Shown: positions 47,717 through 58,779, numbered from the stretch's first letter. The stretch: DNA of 64,000 nt from Luteimonas wenzhouensis (GCF_007859305.1 NZ_VOHE01000001.1:1-64000), one strand, 5' to 3'. Numbers and translations: made by a program. The notes: a model not told the origin generated them from the letters alone.

Positions 47717-48482
47717 CGCGCACCTCCACCCCGCGCCCGCGCAGGTAACGCTTCAGTTCCGGGATCCGCAGCTTGCCGCTGTGGAAGACGCTCGCGGCGA
47801 GGGCGCCGTCGACGTCGGCCTCGCGGAACACCGCTTCGAAATGCGCCGCCTCGCCGGCGCCGCCCGAGGCCACCAGCGGCACCGAGCACAGCGCCCGCAC
47901 CGCGCGCAGCTGTTCGATGTCATAGCCGCGGCGCACGCCGTCGCTGTCCATGCAGTTGAGCACGATCTCGCCCGCGCCCAGGCGCTGGGCCTCCACCACC
48001 CAGTCCAGGGTGCGCACCTTCGGCGCCCGCATCCGGTCCGGGTCGCCGGTGTGGGTGCGCACGCGCCACTCCCCGTCCGGCTCGCGGAGCGAATCGATGC
48101 CGACCACCACGCACTGGACCCCAAAGGCCTCGGCCAACTCGCCGATCAGCGCCGGGCGCTCGAGCGCCGGCGAATTGATCGAGATCTTGTCGGCGCCGGC
48201 GTGCAGCACCGCGCGCGCGGTGTCCACGTCGCGGATGCCGCCGGCCACGCAGAACGGGATGTCCAACTGTGCCGACACGCGCTCCACCCAGCCGCGGTCG
48301 ACCGAGCGCCCCTGCGGGGTGGCGCTGATGTCGTAGAACACCAGCTCGTCGGCGCCCTCGTCGCGGTAGCGCAGGGCCAGCTCGACGATGTCGCCCATGT
48401 CGACGTGGTCGCGGAAGCGCACGCCCTTGACCACGCGGCCGTCGCGCACGTCCAGGCAGGGGATGATGCGGCGCGCGAGCAT
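47709..48482 (-). CDS. hisF: Imidazole glycerol phosphate synthase, cyclase subunit
   Basis: 257-residue TIM barrel. It uses ammonia from HisH to turn PRFAR into imidazole glycerol phosphate and AICAR. Catalytic Asp residues are in [16 protein letters not shown] (D11) and LNCMDSDG. The start overlaps the hisA stop by one base (TGATG). Confidence 0.95.
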   Translation of the reverse strand: MLARRIIPCLDVRDGRVVKGVRFRDHVDMGDIVELALRYRDEGADELVFYDISATPQGRSVDRGWVERVSAQLDIPFCVAGGIRDVDTARAVLHAGADKISINSPALERPALIGELAEAFGVQCVVVGIDSLREPDGEWRVRTHTGDPDRMRAPKVRTLDWVVEAQRLGAGEIVLNCMDSDGVRRGYDIEQLRAVRALCSVPLVASGGAGEAAHFEAVFREADVDGALAASVFHSGKLRIPELKRYLRGRGVEVRDD

Positions 48483-49243
48483 CAGGCCGGCTCCGGGCCG
48501 GCGGCCACGCGTCCGATCGCATCTGGCAGCTCCAGCCTGCCCTCGAGCAGCGAGCGGCCGAGCACGATGCCGGCGCAGCCCAGTTCCCGCGCCGCGAGCA
48601 CGTCGGCCAGCTCGCGCACGCCGCCGGAGGCCTGCAGCGCCACCCCCGGGACCTCGGCCGCGAGCAGCCGGTACAGCTCGAGGTTCGGACCGGTGAGCAT
48701 GCCGTCGCGGCTGATGTCGGTGCACAGCAGGTGGCGCAGGCCGCGCTGCGCATAGCGTCGCGCCATCTCCTGCAGGGTGCCGGCCGCGGTCTCGGTCCAG
48801 CCGTGCACCGGCAGGCGCCAGGTGCCTTCCCGGTCCCGCCGGGTATCGAGGGCCACGGTGATGCGCTCGGCGCCGAACTCCTCGATCCAGCCAGCCACCA
48901 TGTCCGCCTCGCGCACCGCCAGCGAGCCGACCACCACCCGGGCCGCGCCGGCGTCGAGGATCCGCTGCACGTCCTCGCGCGAACGCACCCCGCCGCCGGT
49001 CTGCACCTGCAGTCCCGCCTCGCCCGCGATCCTGCCGACCAGCGTGGCGAGGGTGTAGCCGCCGGCGCGCGCCGCGTCCAGGTCCACCAGGTGCAACCAG
49101 CGCGCACCTTGCGCCGCGTACTCGCGCGCCAGCGCCAGCGGATCGTCGCCGTAGCGCGTCTCCTGCGCGTAGTCGCCCTGGGCCAGGCGGACGATGCGAC
49201 CGCCGCGGACGTCGATCGCCGGATACAGGGTGAAGCTGTCCAT
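48482..49243 (-). CDS. hisA: ProFAR isomerase
   Basis: 253-residue TIM barrel, the fourth step of histidine synthesis (Amadori rearrangement of ProFAR). Catalytic residues: D8-type Asp in [14 protein letters not shown] and the second Asp in [10 protein letters not shown]. It shares fold and ancestry with HisF. One base separates it from hisH. Confidence 0.95.
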   Translation of the reverse strand: MDSFTLYPAIDVRGGRIVRLAQGDYAQETRYGDDPLALAREYAAQGARWLHLVDLDAARAGGYTLATLVGRIAGEAGLQVQTGGGVRSREDVQRILDAGAARVVVGSLAVREADMVAGWIEEFGAERITVALDTRRDREGTWRLPVHGWTETAAGTLQEMARRYAQRGLRHLLCTDISRDGMLTGPNLELYRLLAAEVPGVALQASGGVRELADVLAARELGCAGIVLGRSLLEGRLELPDAIGRVAAGPEPA

Positions 49244-49244
49244 A

Positions 49245-49844
49245 TCAAGGGTCCACCTGCAGGAAGTTGGCCAGGAGCCTCGCGCCGGCCCCGGCCGAAC
49301 GCTCGGGATGGAATTGCGCGCCCATCACGTTGCCACGCCGCACCACGGCCGCGAACTCGCGCCCGTGGCTGGTGCTGGCGATGCAATCGGCGGTGACGTC
49401 GGCGGCGTAACCGTGCACGAAATAGGCGTGGTCGCCCCCGGCGAAGCCGGCCAGCAATGGATCCCCGCGCAGCGGGCGCAGGCGGTTCCAGCCCATGTGC
49501 GGCACGCGCAGGCCTTCCCCGGCCCGCAGCCGGCGCACGCGGCCCGGGAGCAGCCCGAGGCACGCGGTGTCGTCCTCCTCGGAGTGCTCGAACAGCAGCT
49601 GCATGCCCACGCACACGCCCAGCAGTGGCTGGCGCAGGCCGCGCAGGGTCTCCACCAGTCCGAGCTCGCGCAGCCGGCCCATCACCGTGGCCGCGGTCGA
49701 GACCCCGGGCAGGACCACCCGGTCGGCCAGGCGGATCGCCTCGGCGTCGCACGCCAGCACCGGCTCCACGCCCAGGCGCCGCAGCGCGTAGCGGACCGAG
49801 CCGAGGTTGGCGCCGCCGGCGTCGACCAGGACCACCCGCCTCAC
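49245..49844 (-). CDS. hisH: Imidazole glycerol phosphate synthase, glutaminase subunit
   Basis: 199-residue class I glutamine amidotransferase that feeds ammonia to HisF. The nucleophile is C78 ([10 protein letters not shown]) and the His/Glu pair is in [11 protein letters not shown] start at 49844 overlapping the hisB stop by four bases (GTGA). Confidence 0.95.
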   Translation of the reverse strand: MRRVVLVDAGGANLGSVRYALRRLGVEPVLACDAEAIRLADRVVLPGVSTAATVMGRLRELGLVETLRGLRQPLLGVCVGMQLLFEHSEEDDTACLGLLPGRVRRLRAGEGLRVPHMGWNRLRPLRGDPLLAGFAGGDHAYFVHGYAADVTADCIASTSHGREFAAVVRRGNVMGAQFHPERSAGAGARLLANFLQVDP

Positions 49845-50917
49845 AGCACGCCCTTGGTGCTCGGCAGCTCCGCGCCTTCGCGCCGCACCGCCATCCGCAG
49901 CGCCCGCGCGAAGGCCTTGAAGCAGGCCTCCACCTTGTGGTGGTCGTTCTCGCCCTCGACCTTCAGGTTGAGGTTGAGCGCGGCCGCGTCGCAGACCGAA
50001 CGGAAGAAGTGCTCGACCAGCTCGGTCGGCATGTCGCCCACCTTCTCGCGCCGGAACGAGCCCTCGAAGACCAGGTACGGGCGGCCGCCCAGGTCGAGCG
50101 CGGCGCTGGCCAGGGCCTCGTCCATCGGCAGGGTGAAGCCGTAGCGCGCGATGCCGCGCTTGTCGCCCAACGCCTGCCTCAGCGCCTGGCCCAGGGCGAT
50201 GCCGGTGTCCTCGATGGTGTGGTGCTCGTCGATGTGCAGGTCGCCCTCGGTGCGCACCTTCAACGCGATGCCGCCATGCTTGCCGACCTGGTCGAGCATG
50301 TGGTCGAAGAACGGCAGCCCGGTCGAAACCTCGGCGTCGGCGACGCGGTCCAGGTCCAGCTCGACCCGGATCCGGGTCTCCTTCGTGTTGCGCTCCACCA
50401 CCGCGCGGCGCGGCGCGTCGGCCAGTTCATGGGCGATGCCGGCCCAATCCCATTCGCCGCCGAACTGCTCCGTGCGCAGCTGGAAGCCGCGGATGCCCAG
50501 GTTGGCGGCGAACTGCAGGTCGGTCTCGCGGTCGCCAACCATGGCCGAGGCGTCGAGGTCGATGCTGCGGTCGCGCAGGTAGTGCTGCACCAGGCCGAGC
50601 CCGGGCTTGCGCGTGGGCGCGTTGTCGGCGGGGCAGCTGCAGTCGATCAGGACCTCGCGGAACACGATGCCCTGGCTCTCGAATACCTGCAGCATGAGGT
50701 CGTTGGGGCCGTCGAAACGCTCGCGTGGATAGGCCTCGCTGCCCAGCCCGTCCTGGTTGCTGACGATCACGAACTCGAAGCCGGCGTCGCGCAGCTTCAG
50801 CATGGCCGGGATCACGCCGCGCACGAAGCGCAGCTTCTCGTAGGCGTCGATCTGGAAATCCGCGGGTTCCTCGATCAGGGTGCCGTCGCGATCGACGAAC
50901 AGGATCCTGGTGGCCAT
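49841..50917 (-). CDS. hisB: Bifunctional histidinol-phosphatase / imidazoleglycerol-phosphate dehydratase
   Basis: 358 residues. The N-terminal HAD phosphatase has [12 protein letters not shown] (D9, D11) and the zinc loop CSCPADN. The C-terminal IGP dehydratase has the His-rich manganese sites [12 protein letters not shown] and [10 protein letters not shown], and [10 protein letters not shown]. Fused HisB of this type is normal in gammaproteobacteria. The start overlaps the hisC stop by one base. Confidence 0.95.
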   Translation of the reverse strand: MATRILFVDRDGTLIEEPADFQIDAYEKLRFVRGVIPAMLKLRDAGFEFVIVSNQDGLGSEAYPRERFDGPNDLMLQVFESQGIVFREVLIDCSCPADNAPTRKPGLGLVQHYLRDRSIDLDASAMVGDRETDLQFAANLGIRGFQLRTEQFGGEWDWAGIAHELADAPRRAVVERNTKETRIRVELDLDRVADAEVSTGLPFFDHMLDQVGKHGGIALKVRTEGDLHIDEHHTIEDTGIALGQALRQALGDKRGIARYGFTLPMDEALASAALDLGGRPYLVFEGSFRREKVGDMPTELVEHFFRSVCDAAALNLNLKVEGENDHHKVEACFKAFARALRMAVRREGAELPSTKGVL

Positions 50918-52053
50918 CAGCGCCCTCCTCCTCCGGCGGCATCGCTCATCCCCGGCGGGACGGCGGTGGACGGACGCAGGGCCGACAGCACCGACAGCAC
51001 GCGTGCGTTCTGCTCCGGCGTCCCGATGGTGATGCGCAGGGCGTCGCCCAGCGCGGGCGCGGCGCGCTGGTCACGGACCACGATGCCGGCGCCCAGCAGC
51101 GCGTCGAACGCGGCTTGCGCGTCCTCGAAGCGCACCAGCAGGAAATTGCCCTGCGAGGGATACACGCGGCGCACGCCGGACAGGCGCGCCAGTGCGGCCG
51201 CCAGTCGCGCGCGTTCGCTACGCACCTGGGCGATGCGCGCGGCGGTGGCCGCGCGCGCTTGCGGCGACAGCCCGGCGACCGCCAGCGCCGCGCACGGCGT
51301 GGGCACCGGGTACGGCGCCTGGCAGCGGCGCAGCACCCCGGCCAGGGCCGGATCGGCGATCGCCGCGCCGATCCGCGCCGCGGCCAGCGCATGCGCCTTG
51401 GACAGCGTGCGCAGCACCACCAGGTTCGGGTGCGCCTGCAGCAGGGTCGTGGCCGACGGGAGGTCGGAAAACTCGGCATACGCCTCGTCGACCACCACCA
51501 GCGACCGCCCTTCGAGGGCCCGGGCGAGCGCGGCGATGTCATCCAGGGTGATCGCCTGCCCGCCCGGGTTGGACGGCGAACACAGGAACACCAGCTTCGC
51601 GCCGCCCCCGCCGGCCGCCCGTGCGATCGCCGCGAAGTCGGGCACCAGGCCCTGCCCCGGATCGTCGAGCAGCGGCACCTCCAGCAGCGGCGCGCCCTGC
51701 AGCCGCGCGCTCACCGCATACATGCCGAACACGGGCGGCGTCACCAGCACCGCGTCGCGCCCCGCCTCGCAGGTGGCACGCACCAACAGGTCGATGGCTT
51801 CGTCGCTGCCGCGGCCGACCACCAGGCGCTCGGGCGCCACCGCATACAGGTCGGCCAGCGCTGCGCGCAGCGCCTCCGGCTGCGGATCGGGATAGCGCCG
51901 GCAGGTGGCGTCGGCGTCGGCGGGGTTCGCCCAGGCGGATTCGTTGGCATTGAGCCACACCTCGCCCTGCAGGCGCGACGAACGGGCCGAGCTGTAGCCG
52001 GCGAAGTCGCGCAGGTCCTCGCGTACCAGGGCGAGCACGTCGTCCGCGCTCAC
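50917..52053 (-). CDS. hisC: Histidinol-phosphate aminotransferase
   Basis: 378-residue fold-type I PLP enzyme; transfers the amino group from glutamate to imidazole acetol phosphate. The PLP lysine is in [16 protein letters not shown], and the cofactor-binding Asp/Tyr in [12 protein letters not shown] start at 52053 overlaps the hisD stop by four bases (GTGA). Confidence 0.94.
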   Translation of the reverse strand: MSADDVLALVREDLRDFAGYSSARSSRLQGEVWLNANESAWANPADADATCRRYPDPQPEALRAALADLYAVAPERLVVGRGSDEAIDLLVRATCEAGRDAVLVTPPVFGMYAVSARLQGAPLLEVPLLDDPGQGLVPDFAAIARAAGGGGAKLVFLCSPSNPGGQAITLDDIAALARALEGRSLVVVDEAYAEFSDLPSATTLLQAHPNLVVLRTLSKAHALAAARIGAAIADPALAGVLRRCQAPYPVPTPCAALAVAGLSPQARAATAARIAQVRSERARLAAALARLSGVRRVYPSQGNFLLVRFEDAQAAFDALLGAGIVVRDQRAAPALGDALRITIGTPEQNARVLSVLSALRPSTAVPPGMSDAAGGGGR

Positions 52054-53375
52054 GCCGCCTCCCGCTCGTCGGGCCGCCGCAGGCGCAGGCGTACTGCGTT
52101 CGCGTGCGCTTCCAGCCCCTCGGCCTCGGCCAGGGTCATCGCGCAGGGGCCGATCGCGCCGATCCCGGCGCGGCTGGCTTCCTGCACGCTCACGAAGTTC
52201 TGGAAGCTCGCCACCGACACCCCGCTGTAGGCATGCGCCGCGCCGCCAGTGGGCAGCACGTGATTGGTGCCGCTGCAGTAATCGCCCAGCGCCTCGGGCG
52301 TGCAGTCGCCGAGGAACACCGAGCCGGCCGCCTCCACCCGGTCCAGCCAGGGGCGCGGCTCGCGCAGGGCCAGGATCAGGTGCTCGGGCGCGTAGGCGTT
52401 ACTGATGTCGAAGGCCGCGTCCAGCGTCGGGACGCGCACCAGGCGCGACTGCGCCAGCGCCTGGCGCGCGATCTGCGCCCGCGGCAGCACGGCCAGCTGC
52501 GCCTCCAGTTCGGCTTCCACCCGGTCGAGCAGCCCCTGGTCGTCGCTCAGCAGCAGCACCTGCGAATCGGGCCCGTGCTCGGCCTGCGACAGCAGGTCGG
52601 CGGCGACGAAGGCCGGATCCGCGCCAGCATCGGCGATAACCAGCACCTCGGAGGGACCGGCGGGCATGTCGATCGCCGCCACGCCGGCCTGCGCCACCTG
52701 CTGCTTGGCCTCGGTCACGTAGCTGTTGCCCGGCCCGAACAGCTTGGCGCAGCGCGGCACGCTGGCGGTGCCAAAGGCCATCGCCGCGATCGCCTGCGCG
52801 CCGCCGAGCTTGAACACGCGGTGCACCCCGGTCAGGCGCGCGGCCACCAGCACGGCGGGATCCGCGCTGCCGTCCCTGCGCGGCGGCGTGCACAGCACCA
52901 CCTCGCGGCAGCCGGCCAGCCGGGCCGGCACCCCGAGCATCAGCGCGGTGGACGGCAGCGGCGCGCTGCCGGCCGGCACGTACAGGCCCACGCGCGCGAT
53001 CGGCCGCACCACCCGCTCGCAGGTCACGCCGGGCGCGGTCTCGACCGCGTAGCCCTGGGCCATGCCGGCGCGGTGGAAGCGTTCGATCCGCGCCGCCGCC
53101 TCCTCCATCGCGGCCCGGAGCTCCCCGGGGACCGCCGCTTCGGCGGCCGCGAACTCATCCGCGGTGACCTCGAACGACGCCGGCGCGACGCCGTCGAAGC
53201 GCAGCGTGATCTCGCGCAGCGCATCATCGCCGCGCGCGCGCACCTCGTCGATGAGCCTCGACACCGCCGCCCGCGTGCGCGCCTCCACCGCCTGGACCGG
53301 CCGTTGCAGGGCCTGCGCGCGCGCCGCGGCGTCGAGCACCTCCCAGTCCAGCCGCTGGACGAGGCCGGCGCTCAC
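52050..53375 (-). CDS. hisD: Histidinol dehydrogenase
   Basis: 441-residue zinc enzyme for the last two steps of histidine synthesis (histidinol to histidine with two NAD). Signatures: [53 protein letters not shown] with the zinc His, and [11 protein letters not shown] with the catalytic His. The GTG at 53375 overlaps the hisG stop by four bases. Confidence 0.95.
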   Translation of the reverse strand: MSAGLVQRLDWEVLDAAARAQALQRPVQAVEARTRAAVSRLIDEVRARGDDALREITLRFDGVAPASFEVTADEFAAAEAAVPGELRAAMEEAAARIERFHRAGMAQGYAVETAPGVTCERVVRPIARVGLYVPAGSAPLPSTALMLGVPARLAGCREVVLCTPPRRDGSADPAVLVAARLTGVHRVFKLGGAQAIAAMAFGTASVPRCAKLFGPGNSYVTEAKQQVAQAGVAAIDMPAGPSEVLVIADAGADPAFVAADLLSQAEHGPDSQVLLLSDDQGLLDRVEAELEAQLAVLPRAQIARQALAQSRLVRVPTLDAAFDISNAYAPEHLILALREPRPWLDRVEAAGSVFLGDCTPEALGDYCSGTNHVLPTGGAAHAYSGVSVASFQNFVSVQEASRAGIGAIGPCAMTLAEAEGLEAHANAVRLRLRRPDEREAA

Positions 53376-54286
53376 GCCAGCATCCTCTCGACCGGCAGCA
53401 CCATCAGCCCGCGCGCGCCGGCACGCTTGAGGTCCTCCAGCCGCTGCCAGGTCATCGCGCCGTGGCACAACGCCTGCAGCGCCAGCGTGTCGGCACCGTC
53501 GACCTGCAGCACCGTGGGCTGCTCCGCGTCGGGCAGCATCTCCAGCAGGGCCGGCACCTGCGAACGCTGCGCCTGGAACATCAGCAGGCGGCTGTCCCGC
53601 AACCGCAGCACGCCATCGAGCCGCCGCAGCAGCATCTGCGCCAGTTCGCCGCGGATGTCGGCGAACGGCTGCAGCGGGCCGGCCAGCACCGCCTCGCTGC
53701 GCATGATCGTGGCCACCGGCCGCAGCTGGTTGGCGGTGAGCGTGGCGCCGCTGGACACCAGGTCGCAGACCACGTCGGCCTGGCCCAGGCGCGGCGCGAT
53801 CTCCACCGAGCCCGACAGCACCACCACCGACGCCTCCACGCCCTGCTCCGCCAGCCAGCGACCCAGCAGGCCGGGGTAGCTGGTGGCGATGCGCAGGCCC
53901 TGCAGGTGCTGCGGACCCTCCCAGTCCCAGGCTTCGGGGATCGCGACATCCAGGCGGCAACCGCCGAAACCGAGCGCGCGCACCTCCTTCGATACCTGGG
54001 GCTTGCCCTCGGCCGCGCGCAGCGCCGCCTGCTCGTCGAGCACGTTGCGGCCGACGATCCCGTAGTCGCACACGCCGTCGGCGAGCAGGCCGGGGATGTC
54101 GTCGTCGCGAACGAGCAGCAGGTCGACCGGCAGGGTCTCGCCGTAGCAGAACAGCTTGTCGCGGCTTTCGCGCCACGACAGCCCGCACGAGGCGAGCAGC
54201 GCCCGCGCCGGGTCGCTCAGGCGTCCGGATTTCTGGATGGCGATGCGCAAGCGGTCGCGCGCCGCGGGGACGGCCGTAGGACTCAT
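53372..54286 (-). CDS. hisG: ATP phosphoribosyltransferase (long form)
   Basis: 304 residues; first and feedback-controlled step of histidine synthesis. [17 protein letters not shown] opens the protein, the PRPP-binding loop is in [15 protein letters not shown], and the last ~75 residues form the ACT-like regulatory domain that binds histidine. This is the long HisG that works without HisZ. AGGAA lies 8 bases before the ATG at 54286; the repressor gene ends 12 bases upstream. Confidence 0.95.
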   Translation of the reverse strand: MSPTAVPAARDRLRIAIQKSGRLSDPARALLASCGLSWRESRDKLFCYGETLPVDLLLVRDDDIPGLLADGVCDYGIVGRNVLDEQAALRAAEGKPQVSKEVRALGFGGCRLDVAIPEAWDWEGPQHLQGLRIATSYPGLLGRWLAEQGVEASVVVLSGSVEIAPRLGQADVVCDLVSSGATLTANQLRPVATIMRSEAVLAGPLQPFADIRGELAQMLLRRLDGVLRLRDSRLLMFQAQRSQVPALLEMLPDAEQPTVLQVDGADTLALQALCHGAMTWQRLEDLKRAGARGLMVLPVERMLA

Positions 54287-54298
54287 CGTGTGGTTCCT

Positions 54299-54625
54299 TC
54301 AGTGGCCCGGCGCGAGCCGGGGGTACTGGCGCCGGACGGCGGCGGCATAGCCGCCCGCGCCATGCTCGAGCGTGCGCGCGACGCGGCCGACGGTGGTCAC
54401 GCTGACCTGGGTGCGCTCGTGGATCTCGCGGTAGGGCAGGCCCTGCAGCAGCAGCGGGACCACGCGCCAGCGGTCGGCCATCGCCTCGAGCTCGGCCGGG
54501 GTGCACAGGTCCTGCAGGAAGGCGGCCACCTCGTCCACCCGCTCGAGGCTGGCAAGCGCCTTGGCCAGTGCCCGGAAGGAAGCGTTGGCATCGGATTCGG
54601 GCAGGGGATCGAGGCGCTGCTTCAT
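54299..54625 (-). CDS. TrpR/YerC-family transcriptional repressor, probable his operon regulator
   Basis: 108-residue, all-helical protein of the YerC/YecD (TrpR-like) family. The helix-turn-helix is [24 protein letters not shown] at about 63-86, preceded by the TrpR-type dimer helices ([17 protein letters not shown]). It is the first gene of the his operon, 12 bases before hisG, and a palindrome lies 9 bases upstream of its own start. It probably senses histidine or a related metabolite and represses the whole operon. Ligand and target are inferred from position. Confidence 0.85.
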   Translation of the reverse strand: MKQRLDPLPESDANASFRALAKALASLERVDEVAAFLQDLCTPAELEAMADRWRVVPLLLQGLPYREIHERTQVSVTTVGRVARTLEHGAGGYAAAVRRQYPRLAPGH

Positions 54626-54633
54626 AATGCGCT

Positions 54634-54657
54634 AATGTAATAGCACGTTATTACATT
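54634..54657. promoter_or_regulatory. Palindromic operator upstream of his operon
   Basis: Perfect inverted repeat aatgtaata / tattacatt with a 6-base spacer (gcacgt), AT-rich in a GC-rich region, located 9-32 bases upstream of the repressor start. It also supplies TATTAC/TAATGT-type -10 candidates, so bound repressor would block RNA polymerase. Length and symmetry fit a TrpR-like dimer site. Confidence 0.7.
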
Positions 54658-54880
54658 GGTCAAGCGCGCGATCGTGCACACCGCTCGCCCTGCCCGCTCG
54701 ACGCGCAGGTGCCGACCCGGCACGCCGATGACTGGCGGCCGTCCTGCGGCGGCCCGCCCTCATGGGCACGGGCGGCGCGAAACCTGGAGTCAGGGCGAAA
54801 ACCTATCGCTAATGATCTGATTTATATGGCGAATGCCATGGACGCGTGTGTCGTGGACGGGTCGAGGGGTGACGACTGTG

Positions 54881-54980
54881 CGCCCCGCCCCCTTTTGCGG
54901 GGGAAGGCCGGGATGGGGGTCGGCTCCGAGGCGACCCACTGCCCCCCACCCCAACCCTCCCCCGCAAGCGGGGGGTGCCG
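54881..54980. repeat. Two facing palindromic repeats upstream of his operon
   Basis: Units at 54882-54919 (cgccccgcccccttttgcgggggaaggccgggatgggg) and 54942-54976 (gccccccaccccaaccctcccccgcaagcgggg). They lie in the 488-base gap 54626-55113 between the his operon and the membrane-protein gene. 54661-54880 and 54981-55113 show no gene or further motif. Confidence 0.8.
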
Positions 54981-55113
54981 CAGCAACTGGTGCCATGCAG
55001 AAGGCGCACCAGTGTCCTCCGCCCCCGCCCGGCATCGCCTTGCACGCCCGGGCATGGCCGGCCAGGCGCCACGGACGTCCAGCGAGCGCCCCTGAGGCGC
55101 CGGCGCCTTCGCC

Positions 55114-55482
55114 TCACTCCCCCGGTGCCGGTCCCCGCCCACGCGCCAGCACCCAGCCGGCGACCACGCCCGCCAGCGCACCGCACCACTCCATGAACAC
55201 GCGGGTGCCGAGGGAATCGGCGTCGTGCATCTTCGCCAGCGCGATCCGCGCATACAGCGGCGATTCCAGCCGGACCACGCCGAGGTAGAACAGGTTCCAG
55301 CTGTCGATCCCGGCCGCGATCGCGACCGCGCACACGCAGGCCCAGCCGATCGCGCGCGACTGCGGCCAGCCCGCGCGCAGGGCGATCCAGCGCCAGGCCA
55401 GCAGGCACAGCACGCCGACGGCGAACGCGATCAGCGTCGCCTCCAGCACGCCCAGCCAGCCCAGGTGCAGCGGCAGGTTCAC
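55114..55482 (-). CDS. Small integral membrane protein, unknown function
   Basis: 122 residues with three or so hydrophobic helices (about 8-30, 40-62, 95-115) and a charged loop containing LESPLYARIALAKMHDADSLG between the second and third. GTG start at 55482, 16 bases after the stop of the ammonia-lyase gene, so it is the third gene of hisS-lyase-membrane protein. No domain was recognised. The start is uncertain because the frame is open upstream. Confidence 0.6.
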   Translation of the reverse strand: MNLPLHLGWLGVLEATLIAFAVGVLCLLAWRWIALRAGWPQSRAIGWACVCAVAIAAGIDSWNLFYLGVVRLESPLYARIALAKMHDADSLGTRVFMEWCGALAGVVAGWVLARGRGPAPGE

Positions 55483-55498
55483 CCGCCCCGCCCTGCCG

Positions 55499-57388
55499 TC
55501 ATCGGCCGATCGCCTCGAGCAGCGTGCCGTCGGCGACCAGTTCCACGGCCGCCGCGACGTCGGCGTCGAGGGCGCGGTCGCGGTCGAGGAACGGGATCCG
55601 CCGCCGGATCGCCGCGTGCGCCGCGGCCACACGCCGGCCCGGATGGAACGGCTCGGCCTGGGCCAGCTCCTGGCGCAGCGCCTCGACCTCGGCGACGAAC
55701 GCGGGATGGCGCGGATCGCCTTCCGGTACGCCGTGGACCTTGCGCAGCAGCGCCTGCACGTCGCCGCGCCGGGCGAGGTCGCGCGCGGCGTTGATCATGT
55801 CCAGGCGCAGGTCCAGCGCCTGCGCCGCGGTGTAGAGCTCCAGCGCCAGCACCTTGCCGAGGTCGTCGACCATCGACAGCACGTGCCGCGCCTCGTTGGT
55901 GCCCATCGACACGTGGTCCTCGGCGTTGGCGCTGGTCGGGATCGAGTACACGCTGGCCGGGTGCGCACGGGTGGCGAGGTCGTTGACGATCGCCGCCGCG
56001 GTGTACTGCACGATCATGAAGCCGGACTCGGTGCCGTCCTCGTTGCCGATCAGGAACCCCGGCAACCCGTCGCTGGTGGCCGGGTCGACCAGCTTGTTGA
56101 GCCGGCGCTCGCTGATCGAGGCCAGCACCGGGATCGCCGCCTTGACCGCGCTCATCGCCAGCGCCAGCGGCATGCCGTGGAAATGGCCCGCCGAGATCAC
56201 CTGCTGCTCGACGTGCTCGGCCTCGCGGTCCGGGAACACCAGCGGGTTGTCGGTGACCGCGTTGAGCTCGACGTCGAACACGCGCGCGGCATGCGCCACC
56301 GCGTCGCGTACCGCGCCGTGCACCTGCGGGATGCAGCGCAGCGAATAGCTGTCCTGCGGCTGGTGCTTCTTGCCGCCGCGGAACGGCTTGAACCGGGTGT
56401 AGAACTTCTCGCGGCCGTGGCGCTGGTCGCTCGGCACCCAGTTCCAGCCGATGTCGAAGCTGAGCTGGCGCGACCCGGGCGTGTCCCAGCTCGCCGGCAG
56501 CCAGGGCCGGAACAGCGGCACCAGGTGGTAGGGGATGTCGGCCAGGGTCGAGCCTTCCAGCAGTTCGCGCAGGCGCGCGGCCGTCTGCACCTGCCCCGGA
56601 TGCGGGCGCAGCGCGTGCACGTCCTCGGCGAACGCGCCCAGTCGCCCGGCGAAGGCGTCGATGGTCATCGCCGCGGCCAGGTCGGCGGTGTCGAGCATGC
56701 GCTCGAGCCGGTGCAGCGCCAGCGCGCCGGTCGCCAGCATCTGCGCGGTGCCGTTGTTGAGCGCCAGGCCTTCCTTGTACGACAGCCGTACCGGCGCCAG
56801 GCCCGCGGCGGCCAGTGCCTCGGCGCCTGGCATGCGCCGGCCCTGGTAGAACGCCTCGCCGCCGCCCAGCAGCACGATCGCCAGGTGCGACAACGGCGCG
56901 AGGTCGCCCGAGGCGCCCACCGAACCGAGTTCGGGCACCACCGGCACCACGCCGGCGTTGAGCAGCGCGGCGAGCGCTTCGAGCGTCTGCACGCGGATGC
57001 CGGAGTGTCCGCGGAGCAGCGTGTTGATGCGGATGCACAGCATCGCCCGGACCACGTCGGCCGGCAGCGGCGGGCCCACGCACACCGCGTGGGTGACGAT
57101 CAGGTTGTGCTGCAGCTCCTCGTGCAGGGAACGGCCCGAGGGCTCGGCGCCCGGCAGTTCGTCGCGCAGCGGGTGCGCGCCCAGCAGCTTGTCGGCATTG
57201 CTGCCGAAGCCGGTGGACACGCCGTAGATCGGTTCCTCGCGCCGCACCTGCTCGGCCAGGAAGTGGGCGGCGCGCGCCACCGCGCGCAGCGCCTCCGGGT
57301 CGAGCCGCACCGCCGCGCCGTTCGCCACCGCGACCAGCTGGTCGCGGGTCAGCGACCGTCCGTCGAGCAGGACGATGCCGTCGCCCAT
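55499..57388 (-). CDS. Aromatic amino acid ammonia-lyase (HAL/PAL/TAL family)
   Basis: 629 residues. The self-forming MIO cofactor triad is A159-S160-G161 in GSVGASGDLAPLSH; YGVSTGFG (55-62) holds the catalytic Tyr, and later VTDNPLVF and NQE-type segments are conserved. It removes ammonia from histidine or an aromatic amino acid to give urocanate, cinnamate or coumarate. It is about 120 residues longer than HutH (about 510), with an extra stretch around FDIGWNWVPSDQRHGREKFYTRFKPF and a longer C-terminus. The selectivity spot reads NLIVTH100, nearer to HAL-type (S-H) than to the TAL (H-H) or PAL (F-L) forms. No hutU/hutI genes are close; it follows hisS by five bases. The substrate is left open. 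Confidence 0.8.
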   Translation of the reverse strand: MGDGIVLLDGRSLTRDQLVAVANGAAVRLDPEALRAVARAAHFLAEQVRREEPIYGVSTGFGSNADKLLGAHPLRDELPGAEPSGRSLHEELQHNLIVTHAVCVGPPLPADVVRAMLCIRINTLLRGHSGIRVQTLEALAALLNAGVVPVVPELGSVGASGDLAPLSHLAIVLLGGGEAFYQGRRMPGAEALAAAGLAPVRLSYKEGLALNNGTAQMLATGALALHRLERMLDTADLAAAMTIDAFAGRLGAFAEDVHALRPHPGQVQTAARLRELLEGSTLADIPYHLVPLFRPWLPASWDTPGSRQLSFDIGWNWVPSDQRHGREKFYTRFKPFRGGKKHQPQDSYSLRCIPQVHGAVRDAVAHAARVFDVELNAVTDNPLVFPDREAEHVEQQVISAGHFHGMPLALAMSAVKAAIPVLASISERRLNKLVDPATSDGLPGFLIGNEDGTESGFMIVQYTAAAIVNDLATRAHPASVYSIPTSANAEDHVSMGTNEARHVLSMVDDLGKVLALELYTAAQALDLRLDMINAARDLARRGDVQALLRKVHGVPEGDPRHPAFVAEVEALRQELAQAEPFHPGRRVAAAHAAIRRRIPFLDRDRALDADVAAAVELVADGTLLEAIGR

Positions 57389-57393
57389 GGCGG

Positions 57394-58779
57394 TCAGGCC
57401 CGACCCGCGGTGCCCAGGGCCCGCCACTGCTCGCGCTCGACCAGCAGGGTCTGCGCCAGCTCGGCGTCGGGCACCTCGAACTGCTCGCCGCGGCGCAGGT
57501 CCTTGACCGCCACCATGCCGCGCGCGGCCTCGTCCTCGCCGCGGATCACCACGAAGCGGATCCCGGCGCGGTCGGCGTACTGCATCTGCTTGCCGAGCTT
57601 GCGCGGCTCGAGCTGGGTCTCGACGTTGAGCCCGGCGGCGCGCAGCTGCTGCGACAGGCCCAGCGCATGGTCCAGGCCCCCGTCGTCGAACAGGGTCACC
57701 AACACGTCCACCGAGCTGTCCGCGGTCTGCACCAGCCCCGCCTCGCGCAGCTGCCAGAACAGGCGCGTGAGGCCGATCGAGATGCCCACGCCGGGCAGCT
57801 TCGACCGGGTGTAGTGGCTGGCGAGGTTGTCGTAGCGGCCGCCCGAGCAGATCGAGCCCAGGCCCGGATTGGCGTCGAGCGTGGTCTCGTAGACGATGCC
57901 GGTGTAGTAGTCCAGGCCGCGCGCGATCGAGAGGTTGATCGCATAGCGCGACTCCGGCACGCCCAGGGCCTTGAGCCGGCGCAGCACCTCGCGCAGTTCC
58001 TCGCGTCCTTCCTCGAACAGCGGCGTGCCGGCGCCGAGCGCCTCGAGCCTGGCCAGCGCGTCGTCATGGCCGCTGGAGCGCACGCGCGAGAACGCCATCA
58101 GGCGGTCGATCACCTCGTGCGACAGGCCGAAGCCCTCGCCCGCCAGGGTCGCGCGCACCGCGTCCTCGCCGCGCTTGTCGAGCTTGTCGATCTCGCGCAG
58201 CACCGGCACCTGGGCCTCGTCCGCGATGCCCTGGCCCTCGAAGTAGCCGCGCAGCATCTTGCGGTGGTTGAGGTGGATGGTGAAGTCGCCGATGTCAAGC
58301 GCCTCGAACACCGCGCTGATCACCGCCGGGATCTCGGCGTCGTGGCGGGTGGACAGCGCGTCCTTGCCGATCACGTCGATGTCGCACTGGTAGAACTCGC
58401 GGAAGCGCCCGCGCTGGGCGCGCTCGCCGCGGTACACGCGCTGCATCTGGTAGCGGCGGAACGGGAACGCCAGCTCGTGCTCGTGCTCGGCCACGTAGCG
58501 GGCCAGCGGCACGGTCAGGTCGAAGCGCAGGGCGAGCTCCGGCAGGCCCTCGCCGCCTTTTTCCAGCGCGCCGGTGGACTGCACGAAGTACACCTGGCGT
58601 TCGGTCTCGCCGCCGGACTTGGTCAGCAGCACCTCGGACAGCTCGAACACCGGGGTCTCGATCGGCAGGAAACCGAAGCCCTCGAAGATCCGCCGGATCG
58701 TGTCCAGCATGCGCTGGAACGCGATCTGGTCGCGGGGCAGCAGTTCCATGACGCCGGGGGGGGTTCTGGGCTTGATCAT
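57394..58779 (-). CDS. hisS: Histidyl-tRNA synthetase
   Basis: 461-residue class II synthetase that charges tRNA-His. Motif 2 is [18 protein letters not shown], the histidine-specific loops are [13 protein letters not shown] and SGGRYDNLA, motif 3 is [12 protein letters not shown], and the C-terminal anticodon-binding domain is at about 365-461. The ATG at 58779 is the first in the conserved part ([15 protein letters not shown]); the frame is open upstream. It is divergent from the FNR-like gene; the 173-base gap contains both promoters, of which TATGAT at 58930-58935 may be the FNR gene's -10. Confidence 0.95.
   Translation of the reverse strand: MIKPRTPPGVMELLPRDQIAFQRMLDTIRRIFEGFGFLPIETPVFELSEVLLTKSGGETERQVYFVQSTGALEKGGEGLPELALRFDLTVPLARYVAEHEHELAFPFRRYQMQRVYRGERAQRGRFREFYQCDIDVIGKDALSTRHDAEIPAVISAVFEALDIGDFTIHLNHRKMLRGYFEGQGIADEAQVPVLREIDKLDKRGEDAVRATLAGEGFGLSHEVIDRLMAFSRVRSSGHDDALARLEALGAGTPLFEEGREELREVLRRLKALGVPESRYAINLSIARGLDYYTGIVYETTLDANPGLGSICSGGRYDNLASHYTRSKLPGVGISIGLTRLFWQLREAGLVQTADSSVDVLVTLFDDGGLDHALGLSQQLRAAGLNVETQLEPRKLGKQMQYADRAGIRFVVIRGEDEAARGMVAVKDLRRGEQFEVPDAELAQTLLVEREQWRALGTAGRA

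Noticed and set aside
54626-54700. His-type attenuator leader peptide before the his operon
   Set aside because: No short frame with a run of His codons and no terminator/anti-terminator pair was seen; the first gene is the repressor right after the palindrome.
55499-58779. A hut (histidine utilisation) operon
   Set aside because: Only a lyase-like gene and hisS are present; hutU, hutI, hutG and hutC are missing.
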